Assembly: GCF_900564155.1 (NCBI RefSeq)
Contig: NZ_LS999839.1
Coordinates: 496,001 to 560,000, forward strand
Direction: 5' to 3'
Origin: Pedobacter schmidteae
GTDB lineage: Bacteria; Bacteroidota; Bacteroidia; Sphingobacteriales; Sphingobacteriaceae
Length of the DNA stretch: 64,000 bases
Numbering within the stretch: position 1 is the first letter of the stretch; every line of letters starts with the position of its first letter. Below, piece after piece: positions 45,187-54,889 of this stretch. The notes under the pieces are model-generated. The model was not told the origin of the DNA and made no database searches. It worked only from the letters and a program-made list of their open reading frames with translations. A program made the position numbers and the translations under genes.

Positions 45187-45298
45187 TACTTTCCTTGAAA
45201 TAATTGACCGGATTGAATTAGGTGCAGTTTTTGATAAGAAATAAAACTGACAACAATACAAGACCACAAAAAATAATACAACATAATAAAGAAACATC

Positions 45299-45949
45299 AT
45301 GATTTTAATAGATAGATTTTTAAGTGACGAACAAGATCCTAAAGCCGTTGAAAAGGTATTGGGCAAACTAAATGATATGTTGAGCAACAATGAGGAACTG
45401 ATTTACATGGCCGTACAAAAGAAACCTGCCGTAAACCTGCTTCCCGACTGTATCGCTGTAAGTAACAAACGTATTTTTTATTGCGAGCCCGGTAACTTCG
45501 GCATCACCATGAACTTTAAGGACATCTCCTGGAAAAGTGTTAAGGAGGTTTCTTTTAAAGAGGAAATATTTGGCTCTAAATTTATTTGCGTTCCTTTGCA
45601 TGGCGAAAATATCATTACTGAATATATCCCTAAGGTACAAGCGCGCAAATTATACCAGGCGGCTTACGAGCAACTGGAAAACTTTAAAGAGCAGCAAAGA
45701 AAAGCTGAACTGGAAGACAGACGTTCTTCTACTTCGCCGGTAACCGTAAATGCAGTAACACCCGAACCTCCTGAAGAACCGGTGGCCTTATTTTCGCAAC
45801 CTCCCGTTCCCCCTCCGGCAGTCCATGTAGAAGAGCCTGAAGATGAAACAACCTTAAAGCTTAGAAAACTAAAAAGTTTGTACGACAAGCACCTGATTAC
45901 CCAGGAAGAATACGAAGCAAAAAAGGCTGATATTTTAGACAGCTTATAA
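45299..45949 (+). CDS. PH-like domain protein with C-terminal SHOCT helix
   Basis: The 216-residue protein has an N-terminal helical part and a bacterial PH-type beta domain (about 30-125: DCIAVSNKRIFYCEPGNFGITMNFKDISWKSVKEVSFKEE). A flexible Pro/Glu/Val-rich linker (about 140-180) leads to a C-terminal SHOCT motif (LRKLKSLYDKHLITQEEYEAKKADIL). SHOCT segments are short oligomerisation or membrane-association helices. Bacterial PH-like domains of this sort are thought to bind lipids or proteins, and no specific function is known. It lies between rsmI and lnt on the same strand with a 112-base gap before it and ten bases after it. Confidence 0.85.
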   Translation: MILIDRFLSDEQDPKAVEKVLGKLNDMLSNNEELIYMAVQKKPAVNLLPDCIAVSNKRIFYCEPGNFGITMNFKDISWKSVKEVSFKEEIFGSKFICVPLHGENIITEYIPKVQARKLYQAAYEQLENFKEQQRKAELEDRRSSTSPVTVNAVTPEPPEEPVALFSQPPVPPPAVHVEEPEDETTLKLRKLKSLYDKHLITQEEYEAKKADILDSL

Positions 45950-45959
45950 ACACTGCTGA

Positions 45960-47582
45960 ATGAACTTCAAAAATACTGTAGGCCTGGCCCTGTTAAGTGC
46001 ATTTTTAATGTGGCTGGCCTGGCCGCCTATCCCTTATACCACCCCACTGTTACTGGTGGGTTTGGTGCCATTACTAATTGCCCTGGATCATATTATTCGA
46101 AAAAAAGAAGGCAAAACAGGCAAGCAAGTATTCCTTACCGCAGTGCTAACCTTTTTGGTTTGGAATACAGCCTCCATCTATTGGGTATATAATGCCATCA
46201 GCGCGGTAAATAACCCCGTGGTATCGGCGGTGGTATCGCTTATTCCATTTGGACTGGGTGCATTGTTAATGACTTTTGCTTTTTGGCTATATTATCGTTT
46301 GCAAAAACTGGTGAATAAAAAGATCGCATATGCCGGCTTGATCTCGTTTTACGTAGCGATGGAATACCTTCACCAGAGTTGGGACTTGTCCTTCCCCTGG
46401 ATGACCTTGGGAAATGGCCTCGCCGGCATGCACCAACTGGCACAATGGTATGAGTATACCGGTGTTTATGGAGGTTCTGTATGGATATTGCTCAGTAACA
46501 TCCTGGCTTTTGAAGCTTACAAATACTACAAGTCTGATGCAAAAGGCTATATAAAATGGAGACCATCCTTAATGTGGGCTTTATTTATAGTGTTGCCTGC
46601 AGCCTTATCCATCACAAAATATAGTCAGTATAAAGAAAAAACAATTCCGGTAAATGTGGTAACGGTACAACCCAACATTGATCCCTACCAAAAATTCGGA
46701 AGCCTTTCGGCAGCTGATCAGTTAAACACGCTGACCCGCCTCTCGGATTCTGTTGCACAGCCCAACACCGAATATTTCATCTGGCCGGAAACGGCTATTC
46801 CTAATTATGCAGATGAAGACCGGATTCGTAACAATTCCGAATTTAATATCGTACAGCAGTTTTTATCGAAATATAAAAATGGCACCGTAATTACCGGGAT
46901 CGAAAGCGTAAAGTGGTACAACGACAAACAAACTGTGTCGGCAAAAAAATACGAAGATGGTAGGTTTTACGACAGTTTTAACAGTGCCATGCAGGTTGAA
47001 AATTCGTCAAATGTACAGTTCTATCATAAATCGAAACTGGTACCCGGCGTGGAAAAAATGCCCTTCCCTGCTCTTTTTTCTATCCTTGGGCCTATTTTTG
47101 AAGGCTTTGGGGGCAGCAGCGGTGGCTGGGGTTGGCAAGACAAGCCCGGTGTATTTTATGCCTATAGCGGCGTGGGCGTAGCACCGGTAATATGTTATGA
47201 ATCTTTATGGGGAGAATGGATTGGTGAAGCCGTTAAAAATGGCGCACAGTTTATCGCCATCATCACCAATGATGGATGGTGGGGCAATACCTCAGGCAAA
47301 GACCAACACCTGTTGTATGCCAGGCTAAGAGCCATAGAAACCCGTCGCTATGTAGTCCGTTCGGCCAATACCGGCATCTCCTGCTTCATTAATCAAAAAG
47401 GGGATGTAATTAAACAGGCCGGGTGGTGGACAAGAACTGCTTTAAAAGCCGACATCAACCTGAACGACGAGCTCACTTTATATGTTAAAACAGGCGATAT
47501 CCTGGCCAAGCTTTTATCTGCCTGCGCAGTATTGTTGGCCTTGATCATCCCCTACAAAAAATGGTTTAAAAAAGCAGCTTAA
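45960..47582 (+). CDS. lnt: Apolipoprotein N-acyltransferase
   Basis: The 540-residue protein has six to seven N-terminal membrane helices and a C-terminal periplasmic nitrilase domain (about 230-505). The catalytic triad regions are present: Glu in FIWPETAIPNY, Lys in KSKLVPGVEKMPF, and Cys in APVICYESLWGEW. NDGWWGNTSGKDQHLLYARLRAIETRRYVVRSANTGIS is another typical block. It adds the third acyl chain to the N-terminal cysteine of lipoproteins. It is thus the last step of the pathway in which lspA acts. Its last four bases overlap the 3' end of the convergent nadE. Confidence 0.96.
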   Translation: MNFKNTVGLALLSAFLMWLAWPPIPYTTPLLLVGLVPLLIALDHIIRKKEGKTGKQVFLTAVLTFLVWNTASIYWVYNAISAVNNPVVSAVVSLIPFGLGALLMTFAFWLYYRLQKLVNKKIAYAGLISFYVAMEYLHQSWDLSFPWMTLGNGLAGMHQLAQWYEYTGVYGGSVWILLSNILAFEAYKYYKSDAKGYIKWRPSLMWALFIVLPAALSITKYSQYKEKTIPVNVVTVQPNIDPYQKFGSLSAADQLNTLTRLSDSVAQPNTEYFIWPETAIPNYADEDRIRNNSEFNIVQQFLSKYKNGTVITGIESVKWYNDKQTVSAKKYEDGRFYDSFNSAMQVENSSNVQFYHKSKLVPGVEKMPFPALFSILGPIFEGFGGSSGGWGWQDKPGVFYAYSGVGVAPVICYESLWGEWIGEAVKNGAQFIAIITNDGWWGNTSGKDQHLLYARLRAIETRRYVVRSANTGISCFINQKGDVIKQAGWWTRTALKADINLNDELTLYVKTGDILAKLLSACAVLLALIIPYKKWFKKAA

Positions 47583-49219
47583 GAAAGGTATTTCCCAACA
47601 ATAGGCATTCTGCGCCCCATGCCAAATGCCTTTGGCGAAACACGAAGGATTGGTGGCGTTTGATAACGTTTAAATTCGGCGGTATTTACCATTTTGATGA
47701 TGCGCCTTACCAAAGCCCCGTCATGCCCTTGAGCAATGATAGCCGAAGAGCTTTGCTTCAATTCTATGTACTGGAATAATATTTTATCCAGCACATCATA
47801 GTCTGGCAAGGAATCAGAATCCTTTTGACCTGGCCGTAGCTCGGCAGATGGCGGTTTAACAATGGAATTCTCCGGAATAACGATACCATCTTTATTGATG
47901 TAATGGGCCAGCTGATAAACCTGGGTTTTGTACACATCACCAATAACACCTATAGCTCCACACATATCGCCATACAAAGTACCATATCCTACCGCACATT
48001 CGCTTTTATTAGAGGTATTTAATAAAATATAACCAAACTTGTTAGACATCGCCATCACAATAATGCCCCGGCAGCGTGCCTGTATATTTTCCTCGGTTAA
48101 ATTAAAAGGCAGCCCTTTAAAAGCAGGCGCCATCATCTCATCAAATGCATCAGCAGCCTCTTTGATCGGAATAATTTCATGCTGACAGCCTATATTTTTG
48201 ACCAGGTCCAATGCATCCTGAATAGAGTGATCGGAAGAATACTTAGAAGGCATCAATACCGCCATTACATTTTCCGGTCCCAGTGCACGGCAAGCCAGTG
48301 CACAGACAATCGCAGAGTCAATTCCTCCCGACAAGCCCAATACAGCTTTGCTAAAACCCGATTTGCTGAAATAATCTTTAATACCCAATACCAAAGCCTC
48401 ATAAATTTGCTCGATATCAGGCACAGCCTGATGGGCTACAGGTTGGTATCCCTGGATAACATTGTCTTCAAATTCATAGATTCGCAAAGCCTCTTTAAAA
48501 TAAGGCATCTCATCAATCAGGTTTCCTTTAGCATCAAAGGCCAGCGAGCCCCCGTCAAAAATGATTTCAGTTTGCGCACCAACCTGATTTACATATAACA
48601 AAGGCAGGTTGTACTGTTTGGCATTGTCAGATAAAACCACCACCCGCTCCTCATCATGCATATAGGAGAATGGCGATGCGGCAATATTGATCATCAGCTT
48701 GGGCTTTTGCCTAGCCAACTCATCCATAGGAGAAGAAACATACAGTGGATTGTTATTGATATTCCAGAGGTCCTCGCAAATAGTAACTGCAATTTTTATC
48801 CCTTTAAAATCTACACATTCAAAGTTTTTGGCGGGTTCAAAATAGCGGTACTCATCAAATACGTCATAATTGGGCAACAATGCTTTTTTAACCACTCTTT
48901 TTAAACGGCCATCTTCAATAAAATAAGCTGCATTATACAGGTCTTTTCCTGCAAGCACTTCATTTTTTACGGGTAGCCCTACAATACAGGCTATGCCCTT
49001 ACAATGGGCTGCAATTTGCTGCGCTGCTTTTTCACAAAGCTCAATAAATTCATCAAATTCCAAAAAATCACGCGGCGGATAACCACAAATAGCCAGCTCG
49101 GCAAATACAACAAGATCAGCGCCCTGTGCTTTGGCCAGTTCAATGTGCTCGATAATCTTGTTGGTATTATATTCAAAATTACCGATGTGATAATTGAGTT
49201 GTGCTAACGCGATTTTCAT
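47579..49219 (-). CDS. nadE: Glutamine-dependent NAD+ synthase
   Basis: The 546-residue protein is a fusion of a nitrilase-type glutaminase domain (about 1-260) and an ATP-pyrophosphatase NAD-synthase domain (about 265-546). Catalytic Glu41 lies in VVFAELAICGYPPRDF, the Lys region is KKALLPNYDVFDEYRYF, and the nucleophile Cys is in IAVTICEDLWN. The synthase domain has the P-loop GLSGGIDSAIVCALA and later YGTLYGDMCGAIGVIGDVYKT and KPPSAELRPGQKDSDSLPDY. It amidates deamido-NAD with ammonia from glutamine as the last step of NAD synthesis. It overlaps the end of lnt by four bases, tail to tail. Confidence 0.97.
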   Translation of the reverse strand: MKIALAQLNYHIGNFEYNTNKIIEHIELAKAQGADLVVFAELAICGYPPRDFLEFDEFIELCEKAAQQIAAHCKGIACIVGLPVKNEVLAGKDLYNAAYFIEDGRLKRVVKKALLPNYDVFDEYRYFEPAKNFECVDFKGIKIAVTICEDLWNINNNPLYVSSPMDELARQKPKLMINIAASPFSYMHDEERVVVLSDNAKQYNLPLLYVNQVGAQTEIIFDGGSLAFDAKGNLIDEMPYFKEALRIYEFEDNVIQGYQPVAHQAVPDIEQIYEALVLGIKDYFSKSGFSKAVLGLSGGIDSAIVCALACRALGPENVMAVLMPSKYSSDHSIQDALDLVKNIGCQHEIIPIKEAADAFDEMMAPAFKGLPFNLTEENIQARCRGIIVMAMSNKFGYILLNTSNKSECAVGYGTLYGDMCGAIGVIGDVYKTQVYQLAHYINKDGIVIPENSIVKPPSAELRPGQKDSDSLPDYDVLDKILFQYIELKQSSSAIIAQGHDGALVRRIIKMVNTAEFKRYQTPPILRVSPKAFGMGRRMPIVGKYLS

Positions 49220-49257
49220 AATGCTGCTGTTAATGATTTAGATGAACAAGGAACGGA

Positions 49258-49923
49258 TTAAAAGAAGAGCCCCAGGTTAAGGCCAATATAGTGATTTCGA
49301 ACTTTACGGTTTTGATCGCTTGCGATATCGGTAAAACCATTATTAAAAGTCAACCCGGCAGCTATACTGGTATGATCGGCAATATCAAACTCGCCACCGG
49401 CACCTAGTATCAGTCCAGCTCTGTAAAAGTTAATCTGTTTGGAGATGGCCTGATTATCGACGATTGTTTTACCTCCGGTTTCGGCAGACTGCTTAGCGCC
49501 GATGTTAAATCCATTGGACAAACCAAATTGCCCGTACCACTTTACCTCGCCCATTTTATCTGTCTTCAGTTTCAAAGTCAATGGAATCTCAATATATTGA
49601 AGTTTATACTTCAGGTCGTATACTGTTTGTCCGCCAGCCCCATCGTAATAAGGTGGCACATTAACTTCCGAACTTTTACCATTAATAGTAGTAATCGTTA
49701 AGCCGGTTGCAAAGGTATAGTTCTCGGCAAAATTAAAATCAGCCAACAAACCGTACGAAAAACCTAAGGCAACACTATTCGTCTTTCCGGTTTCGGGCTT
49801 TATCCAACCAATGGTAGGATGTGCAGTTAGCCCTAGTCTAAAACCGTAGGAAGAAAGGGCCTGCTGAGCAAAAAGCTGTGTGCTTATAAATATGAGTACT
49901 AAACCTATAAATGTTGTTTTCAT
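49258..49923 (-). CDS. PorT-family outer-membrane beta-barrel protein
   Basis: The 221-residue protein has a signal peptide (MKTTFIGLVLIFISTQLFAQ). The rest has alternating beta strands: YGFRLGLTAHPTIGWIKP, GFSYGLLADFNFAENYTFATGLTITTINGKSS, YKLQYIEIPLTLKLKTDKMG, WYGQFGLSNGFNIGAK, and a final FTDIASDQNRKVRNHYIGLNLGLFF with a C-terminal Phe. This is the PorT/outer-membrane protein beta-barrel (PF13568) pattern. Members are eight-stranded pores or scaffold proteins, but the specific role is unclear. It is divergent from gldB. Confidence 0.86.
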   Translation of the reverse strand: MKTTFIGLVLIFISTQLFAQQALSSYGFRLGLTAHPTIGWIKPETGKTNSVALGFSYGLLADFNFAENYTFATGLTITTINGKSSEVNVPPYYDGAGGQTVYDLKYKLQYIEIPLTLKLKTDKMGEVKWYGQFGLSNGFNIGAKQSAETGGKTIVDNQAISKQINFYRAGLILGAGGEFDIADHTSIAAGLTFNNGFTDIASDQNRKVRNHYIGLNLGLFF

Positions 49924-49982
49924 CGGGTATTTTTCTGTTTAGGTGGCGAAGCTTGGATAAACTTCGTTTATATTTGTTTACA

Positions 49983-51014
49983 ATGAACTACTATAACGTA
50001 AAATTCCGTCAAAGCTATCTATTTTTTCTGTTTATAATAACTTTTCTTTCATGCAAGCAAGGTACTAAACCTGATGTAAGTACTATTCAATTGGATGTAA
50101 AAATTGAGCGATTTGACCAGGACCTTTATCAGGCGCGAGCCGCCAACCTTAAACAAACAGATGTATTGCTGCAAAAAAAATATGGGGCATTTTATGACGA
50201 TTACATACACCGCATGGTGGGCAACTATAACTATAGTAACGAACAAATCTTGTCGACACTTTTTAAAGACCGCGCGTACGAAGATTTGAACAAAGAAAAA
50301 GACAGCGTGTTTACGAACCTGGCGCCGATTGAAAAAGACCTAACCCAGACTTTTAAGTACATTAAATACTATTACCCAAAAATACGGGTACCCCGTTTTA
50401 TTGCATTCATTTCTGGCTTTGCAGTTCAAACGCCCATAGGCAACGATTACATGGGCATTGGCCTGGATATGTTTTTAGGGAAAAACAGTAAATTTTATCC
50501 GGCAATTGTGGAAAGCGTACCACTTTATTTATCCAAAAGATTTAGTGCCCCATACATCGTTCCACGAATTACAGAGACCTATGCCAGGGAAGAACTTTTT
50601 GCGGAAAAGGATGATGACAGAACCCTGTTGGCCAAAATGGTACACAATGGTAAGATCCTTTATTTTATGGATCAGGTATTGGCTGATGAGGTACCCGATT
50701 CTGTTAAAATTGGCTATACCACAAAACAATTGGAATGGTGTAAAACATTTCAGGGCGACATATGGGGATATTACCTGGAGAACAATTTACTTTTCGAAAC
50801 CGATTTCCAGAAAATACAGGTATTTTTAAGTGAGGGGCCATTTACCCCGGGCTTGGGTGAAAGAAATGAGTCAGCCCCAAAATTGGGCGTATGGATTGGC
50901 TGGCAAATTGTTAGAAAATATATGCAGGAAAATAAATCCGTTACACTGCAGCAGCTGATGGCCGAAAAAGATCCTCAAAAAATATTGCAGGCCTCAAAAT
51001 ATAAACCCAAATGA
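49983..51014 (+). CDS. gldB: GldB-like gliding motility lipoprotein
   Basis: The frame opens at 49911, but the ATG at 49983 gives 343 residues with a lipoprotein signal ending ITFLSC, then KQGTKPDV. The region IQLDVKIERFDQDLYQ is the typical start of GldB, with later matches YIHRMVGNYNYSNEQI, YPKIRVPRFIAFISGF, DYMGIGLDMFLG and APKLGVWIGWQIVRKYMQEN. In Flavobacterium johnsoniae GldB is required for gliding. Sphingobacteriaceae with few gliding genes also keep it, so it may have a more general envelope role. It is followed by a patatin after 20 bases. Confidence 0.9.
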   Translation: MNYYNVKFRQSYLFFLFIITFLSCKQGTKPDVSTIQLDVKIERFDQDLYQARAANLKQTDVLLQKKYGAFYDDYIHRMVGNYNYSNEQILSTLFKDRAYEDLNKEKDSVFTNLAPIEKDLTQTFKYIKYYYPKIRVPRFIAFISGFAVQTPIGNDYMGIGLDMFLGKNSKFYPAIVESVPLYLSKRFSAPYIVPRITETYAREELFAEKDDDRTLLAKMVHNGKILYFMDQVLADEVPDSVKIGYTTKQLEWCKTFQGDIWGYYLENNLLFETDFQKIQVFLSEGPFTPGLGERNESAPKLGVWIGWQIVRKYMQENKSVTLQQLMAEKDPQKILQASKYKPK

Positions 51015-51034
51015 TTAACCCTTAAAATATTCAT

Positions 51035-51805
51035 ATGGCCAGAGTTGGAATCGTACTGTCGGGAGGTGGCATACGCGGAATAGCACATTTAGGCGTTTTA
51101 AAAGCTTTCATAAATGCCGGTATACAATTTAGTCACATCAGCGGTACAAGTGCCGGATCGATAGCCGGGGCATTTTATGCCGCGGGGATAGACCCCGAAG
51201 AAGGATTAAATATCTTTATGAAAACTAAACTGCTACGCTTTGTAAGGCCAGCAATAGGTGCACTGGGACTAATCAATATTGAACATACTGCCGATTTGCT
51301 AAAATCTTATTTCCCCGATGACAAAATTGAGCAGCTCAAAATTCCACTCACCATTGCTGCTACTAATTTTAGTGAAGGCAAACTGGTGTACTTTAACAAA
51401 GGCCCGCTGATTAGGGCAATTCAGGCTTCAAGCTGTATACCGGGAATTTTTCAGCCGATTATGATTGATGGGCAAATGTATGTTGACGGAGGAATATTGA
51501 ATAACTTCCCTGTAGAGCCATTACTTAAAGACTGCGATTTTATCATTGGCTCCTCCTGTAACCATTTAAATCCGGTTGATAAGATCACTAAAATCACAGC
51601 CTTGGTAACCCGGGCGGGAATCATGTCCATCAACAAAGATATGGAAGAAAAAGCTACCTTTTGCAACATTATGGTTGAGCCCAAAGGGATGGGCAGCATC
51701 AATACTTTTGATATGGCCAAGGCCGAAACTATTTACTGGCTGGCCTACGAAGAAACACTAAAGACAATTAAAAACAACGAACAATTAAGCGAACTAAGCC
51801 TCTAA
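51035..51805 (+). CDS. Patatin-like phospholipase (RssA type)
   Basis: The 256-residue protein has the oxyanion glycine motif GGGIRGIAHLG (residues 10-20), the lipase box GTSAG with Ser39 as nucleophile, and DGG in MYVDGGILNNFPVEP as the Asp of the dyad (about 151). It lacks a signal peptide and is thus intracellular. It resembles the bacterial patatin group including RssA. It probably hydrolyses phospholipid or acyl-ester substrates. It is cotranscribed with gldB, and its 3' end overlaps the convergent comB gene by 12 bases. Confidence 0.93.
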   Translation: MARVGIVLSGGGIRGIAHLGVLKAFINAGIQFSHISGTSAGSIAGAFYAAGIDPEEGLNIFMKTKLLRFVRPAIGALGLINIEHTADLLKSYFPDDKIEQLKIPLTIAATNFSEGKLVYFNKGPLIRAIQASSCIPGIFQPIMIDGQMYVDGGILNNFPVEPLLKDCDFIIGSSCNHLNPVDKITKITALVTRAGIMSINKDMEEKATFCNIMVEPKGMGSINTFDMAKAETIYWLAYEETLKTIKNNEQLSELSL

Positions 51806-52522
51806 AGCAACCAAAGCTTCGCCCTTCAGTACCGGAATAGCCTCACAAAGATTAAGCTGTAAACAAAACTGCACATCCTCTTCAATGTTCAGTTCGGCCA
51901 AACGATGGCTGTGTGAGGATTTATGCAGATAAGCTCTCAGATTGTCCTTTGCCAACAAGTACAAGTCTTCAGCAGCCACACAGGAATCATCAAAATGGGT
52001 AAAATCTTTGCGCAGTTCATTTACCACTGCACCTGCAAACAAGGTATCTTCCAGATTAAATTTATCCTTCCAACCAGCACAAAGCAACAACACATTTCTT
52101 TCCTGCACTTTAAGCCAGTTGCACAAAGCTTTTAAATTAAGGAAAGAACCAATTACCACCTGCTGGGCTTGTTCACGTGCCATATGAAGTGCCTTTGTTC
52201 CATTGGTGGTGGTAAGCACTACAGTTTTTCCTTTCACTTTATCACTGCTATAAGAAAATGGAGAATTGCCAAAGTCATAGCCTTCAACAACTTCTCCATT
52301 TCGCTCTGCGGCCAATAAAAACCCTTTATCTGCATAGGCCAAACAATCCTCTACCTGCGCTACAGGTATGATGGCTGTCGCCCCATTGTCAATGCCGTAC
52401 ACCATAGAAGATGTTGCTCTTAAAATATCAATAACAACAACCACACTGGCCGTGGTATCGTATAAATTTAATAATGCGGGTGTTAAACAAACTTCTATAC
52501 TTTTTTGATGACGCATCGGCAA
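51794..52522 (-). CDS. comB: 2-phosphosulfolactate phosphatase (ComB family)
   Basis: The 242-residue protein shows the ComB signatures VVVIDILRATSSMVYGIDNGATAIIPV near the N-terminus, YDFGNSPFSYSS, VVLTTTNGTKAL and NVLLLCAGWKDKFNLEDTLFAGAVVNEL. ComB is a magnesium-dependent acid phosphatase that makes sulfolactate from phosphosulfolactate in coenzyme M synthesis. No coenzyme M pathway is expected here. In bacteria the substrate may be another phosphoester or sulfolactate for other uses. The start could be Met1 at 52522 or Met3 at 52516. It follows gcvT on the same strand with 24 bases between. Confidence 0.9.
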   Translation of the reverse strand: MPMRHQKSIEVCLTPALLNLYDTTASVVVVIDILRATSSMVYGIDNGATAIIPVAQVEDCLAYADKGFLLAAERNGEVVEGYDFGNSPFSYSSDKVKGKTVVLTTTNGTKALHMAREQAQQVVIGSFLNLKALCNWLKVQERNVLLLCAGWKDKFNLEDTLFAGAVVNELRKDFTHFDDSCVAAEDLYLLAKDNLRAYLHKSSHSHRLAELNIEEDVQFCLQLNLCEAIPVLKGEALVALEA

Positions 52523-52546
52523 TTAAACAGAGGGATTTAAAATAAG

Positions 52547-53626
52547 TTATTTATAAAATGGGAACTTTACTACTTTAGCTTTTATCTTGCTGTTACGGAT
52601 ACTGATATAGATCTCGGTTCCTTCTTTGGCCATGGCCTTATCTATGTATCCCATTCCTATCGCTTTTTGCAGGGATGGCGATTGTGTACCTGAGGTCACT
52701 CGCCCAATCACATCGCCTTCAGCATTTACGATTTCATAATCATGACGAGGGATTCCTCTGTCGATCATTTCAAAACCAATTAATTTACGGGCCACACCGG
52801 CTTCCTTTTCTGCCAATAATGCCTCCGAATTGGTAAATATTTTCGAGAATTTAGTAATCCAACCCAATCCGGCAGCTATCGGTGAGGTGGTATCATCAAT
52901 ATCATTCCCATACAGGCAGAAACCCATTTCCAAACGCAGGGTATCGCGGGCACCCAGGCCAATTGGTTTGATATTAAACGGCTTACCTGCCTCAAAAATA
53001 GCATTCCAGATCACGTCAGCATGTTCATTATCAAAATAAACCTCAAACCCACCGGCACCTGTATATCCCGTTGCCGAGATCACCACATTGTCAACACCAG
53101 CAAACTGACCTTTAACAAAATTATAATATTCCATCGAAGCCAGATCAACATCAGTTAAGCTTTGCAAAGCCTCAGCAGCTTTTGGTCCCTGAATAGCCAG
53201 CAATGAAGTTTTGTCAGAGATATTGTGCATTTCAACACCTTTTGTATTGAATTTTTGTATCCAGTTCCAGTCTTTTTCGATGTTGGAAGCATTCACAACC
53301 AGCATATAGGTTAGTTCGTCAATACGATAAACCAGCAAGTCGTCAACAATACCACCGTTTTCATTAGGCAGGCAAGAATACTGTACTTTACCATCGTAAA
53401 GTTTTGATGCATCATTACTGGTAACGCGTTGAATCAGGTCTAAAGCATTTTCACCTTTTAAGATGAACTCACCCATATGGCTTACATCAAAAACACCTAC
53501 GCCGGTTCTTACTGTAGCGTGCTCTGCGTTAATGCCTTCGTATTGTACAGGCATATTGTATCCTGCAAAAGGCACCATTTTGGCGCCCAATGAAATGTGT
53601 TTATCGGTTAGTGCGGTATTCTTCAT
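52547..53626 (-). CDS. gcvT: Aminomethyltransferase of the glycine cleavage system (T protein)
   Basis: The 359-residue protein starts with [32 protein letters not shown], the classic GcvT N-terminus. [71 protein letters not shown] and [19 protein letters not shown] follow in order. It moves the aminomethyl group from lipoyl-H-protein to tetrahydrofolate and releases ammonia. The gcvH and gcvP genes are not adjacent, which is common in Bacteroidota. A TACCTTTG box is 28 bases upstream of the ATG. Confidence 0.97.
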   Translation of the reverse strand: MKNTALTDKHISLGAKMVPFAGYNMPVQYEGINAEHATVRTGVGVFDVSHMGEFILKGENALDLIQRVTSNDASKLYDGKVQYSCLPNENGGIVDDLLVYRIDELTYMLVVNASNIEKDWNWIQKFNTKGVEMHNISDKTSLLAIQGPKAAEALQSLTDVDLASMEYYNFVKGQFAGVDNVVISATGYTGAGGFEVYFDNEHADVIWNAIFEAGKPFNIKPIGLGARDTLRLEMGFCLYGNDIDDTTSPIAAGLGWITKFSKIFTNSEALLAEKEAGVARKLIGFEMIDRGIPRHDYEIVNAEGDVIGRVTSGTQSPSLQKAIGMGYIDKAMAKEGTEIYISIRNSKIKAKVVKFPFYK

Positions 53627-53653
53627 ACAGTTTTAATATAAATAAAAGCGTGG

Positions 53654-53661
53654 CAAAGGTA
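53654..53661 (-). promoter_or_regulatory. Possible -7 box of gcvT
   Basis: The minus strand reads TACCTTTG, a full match to TAnnTTTG, 28 bases before the gcvT start. A -33 TTTG was not found at the normal spacing. Confidence 0.4.
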
Positions 53662-53668
53662 TATAAAT

Positions 53669-54871
53669 TTAGGCACTAATTAATTTTTGATAAACTTTCA
53701 GCATCCTTTCCGAAACGACATTAATATCATGGTCCCGCTCTACCGTTTTTCGGGCATTATCACCTATTTCACGCCACTTTTTAGGATTGGTGATGCATTG
53801 TAAAATCGACCGGTAAAATTCATCAGCTGTATTCGCAATCAGAATATCTTTACCATGCTCGCACCTGATCCCCTCGGCTGCCATGCTGGTGGCAATAATG
53901 CATTTACGCATCGCCATCCCTTCAATAATTTTCACCCGCATACCACTAGCCGATAGCAACGGCACAATCATAATAGACTTAGAATTGATAAATTCAACTG
54001 CATCAAAGATTTCTCCTTCTACCACCAGGTTTTCTGATTCATATTCAAAAAATTGCCTTTGCATATTTTTACCGGCAATATAAAACCGTAGTTCGCTGTT
54101 CAGTTTTTCAATGTCGGGCCATATTTCATCCAGAAACCATTCTAGCCCCTCTTTATTCGGTCGCCAGTCCATTGCCCCCAGGTGAAAAAGTGTAGGGAAG
54201 CCGGTGTTGGTCTGCTCCGTGACATATTTTTCAAAATCAAGCGCCACGGGAAATACATCAAGGGCTGTTTCACAACCAAACTTTACAATGTTCTGCCGGT
54301 CGGGTTCGCTAATGGCAAATACCTGGTGAAAGCGATTGATCTGTTCCGTTTCATAATATTTTAACCGGCGTGCCAAAAATTGAAGGTACCGGCGTCTAGG
54401 CGTAAATTGCTCGCGCATGGCTATTCGTTCCCAAACATCAAATTCAATATTATGGGCCCTGTAAATGACTTTTGCATTGCTATTGGTTTTCACCACATCC
54501 AGATAAGGTACCACAAACAATCCTTCAAACTGAATAATATCAAAATCATTCTCCTTCAAAATGTCTTCCAGCAAACGTGCAGCATCTTCATCAAAAAACC
54601 TGGAAACGTTGTACGACTGATTGGAAAAAATATTAATCAATGCGCCCCAGACGTTTACTTCTGTATCAATACTAAAAGAATGGAATTTGATCTGTTCAAA
54701 AACCGGATCATAAATATCATCTACATCAACCCGGTGTTTATTGGTGTTGATACTAAACAAAGTAATGTCTACCCCAAGCTTTAGCAGCCCTTTAATGGTG
54801 TTATAAACCACTATGGGATAACCACTATTGGGTGGAAAGGGAACTCTGTTTGTCAGTATCAGTGTTTTCAA
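53669..54871 (-). CDS. Glycosyltransferase family 4 (GT-B) protein
   Basis: The 400-residue protein begins MKTLILTNRVPFPPNSGYPIVVYNTIKGLLKLG, the N-terminal Rossmann fold with glycine loop of GT-B enzymes. The C-terminal half includes FPTLFHLGAMDWRPNKEGLEWFLDEIWP, LRFYIAGKNM and the donor-site block LSASGMRVKIIEGMAMRKCIIATSMAAEGI, whose K-x-x-E-x-M part matches the EX7E-type nucleotide-sugar site. It transfers a sugar from a nucleotide donor to a glycan or lipid acceptor, probably for cell-surface polysaccharide. The acceptor is unknown. It lies 19 bases downstream of rnhB. Confidence 0.93.
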   Translation of the reverse strand: MKTLILTNRVPFPPNSGYPIVVYNTIKGLLKLGVDITLFSINTNKHRVDVDDIYDPVFEQIKFHSFSIDTEVNVWGALINIFSNQSYNVSRFFDEDAARLLEDILKENDFDIIQFEGLFVVPYLDVVKTNSNAKVIYRAHNIEFDVWERIAMREQFTPRRRYLQFLARRLKYYETEQINRFHQVFAISEPDRQNIVKFGCETALDVFPVALDFEKYVTEQTNTGFPTLFHLGAMDWRPNKEGLEWFLDEIWPDIEKLNSELRFYIAGKNMQRQFFEYESENLVVEGEIFDAVEFINSKSIMIVPLLSASGMRVKIIEGMAMRKCIIATSMAAEGIRCEHGKDILIANTADEFYRSILQCITNPKKWREIGDNARKTVERDHDINVVSERMLKVYQKLISA

Positions 54872-54889
54872 ATTACGTGAAAATACTAA

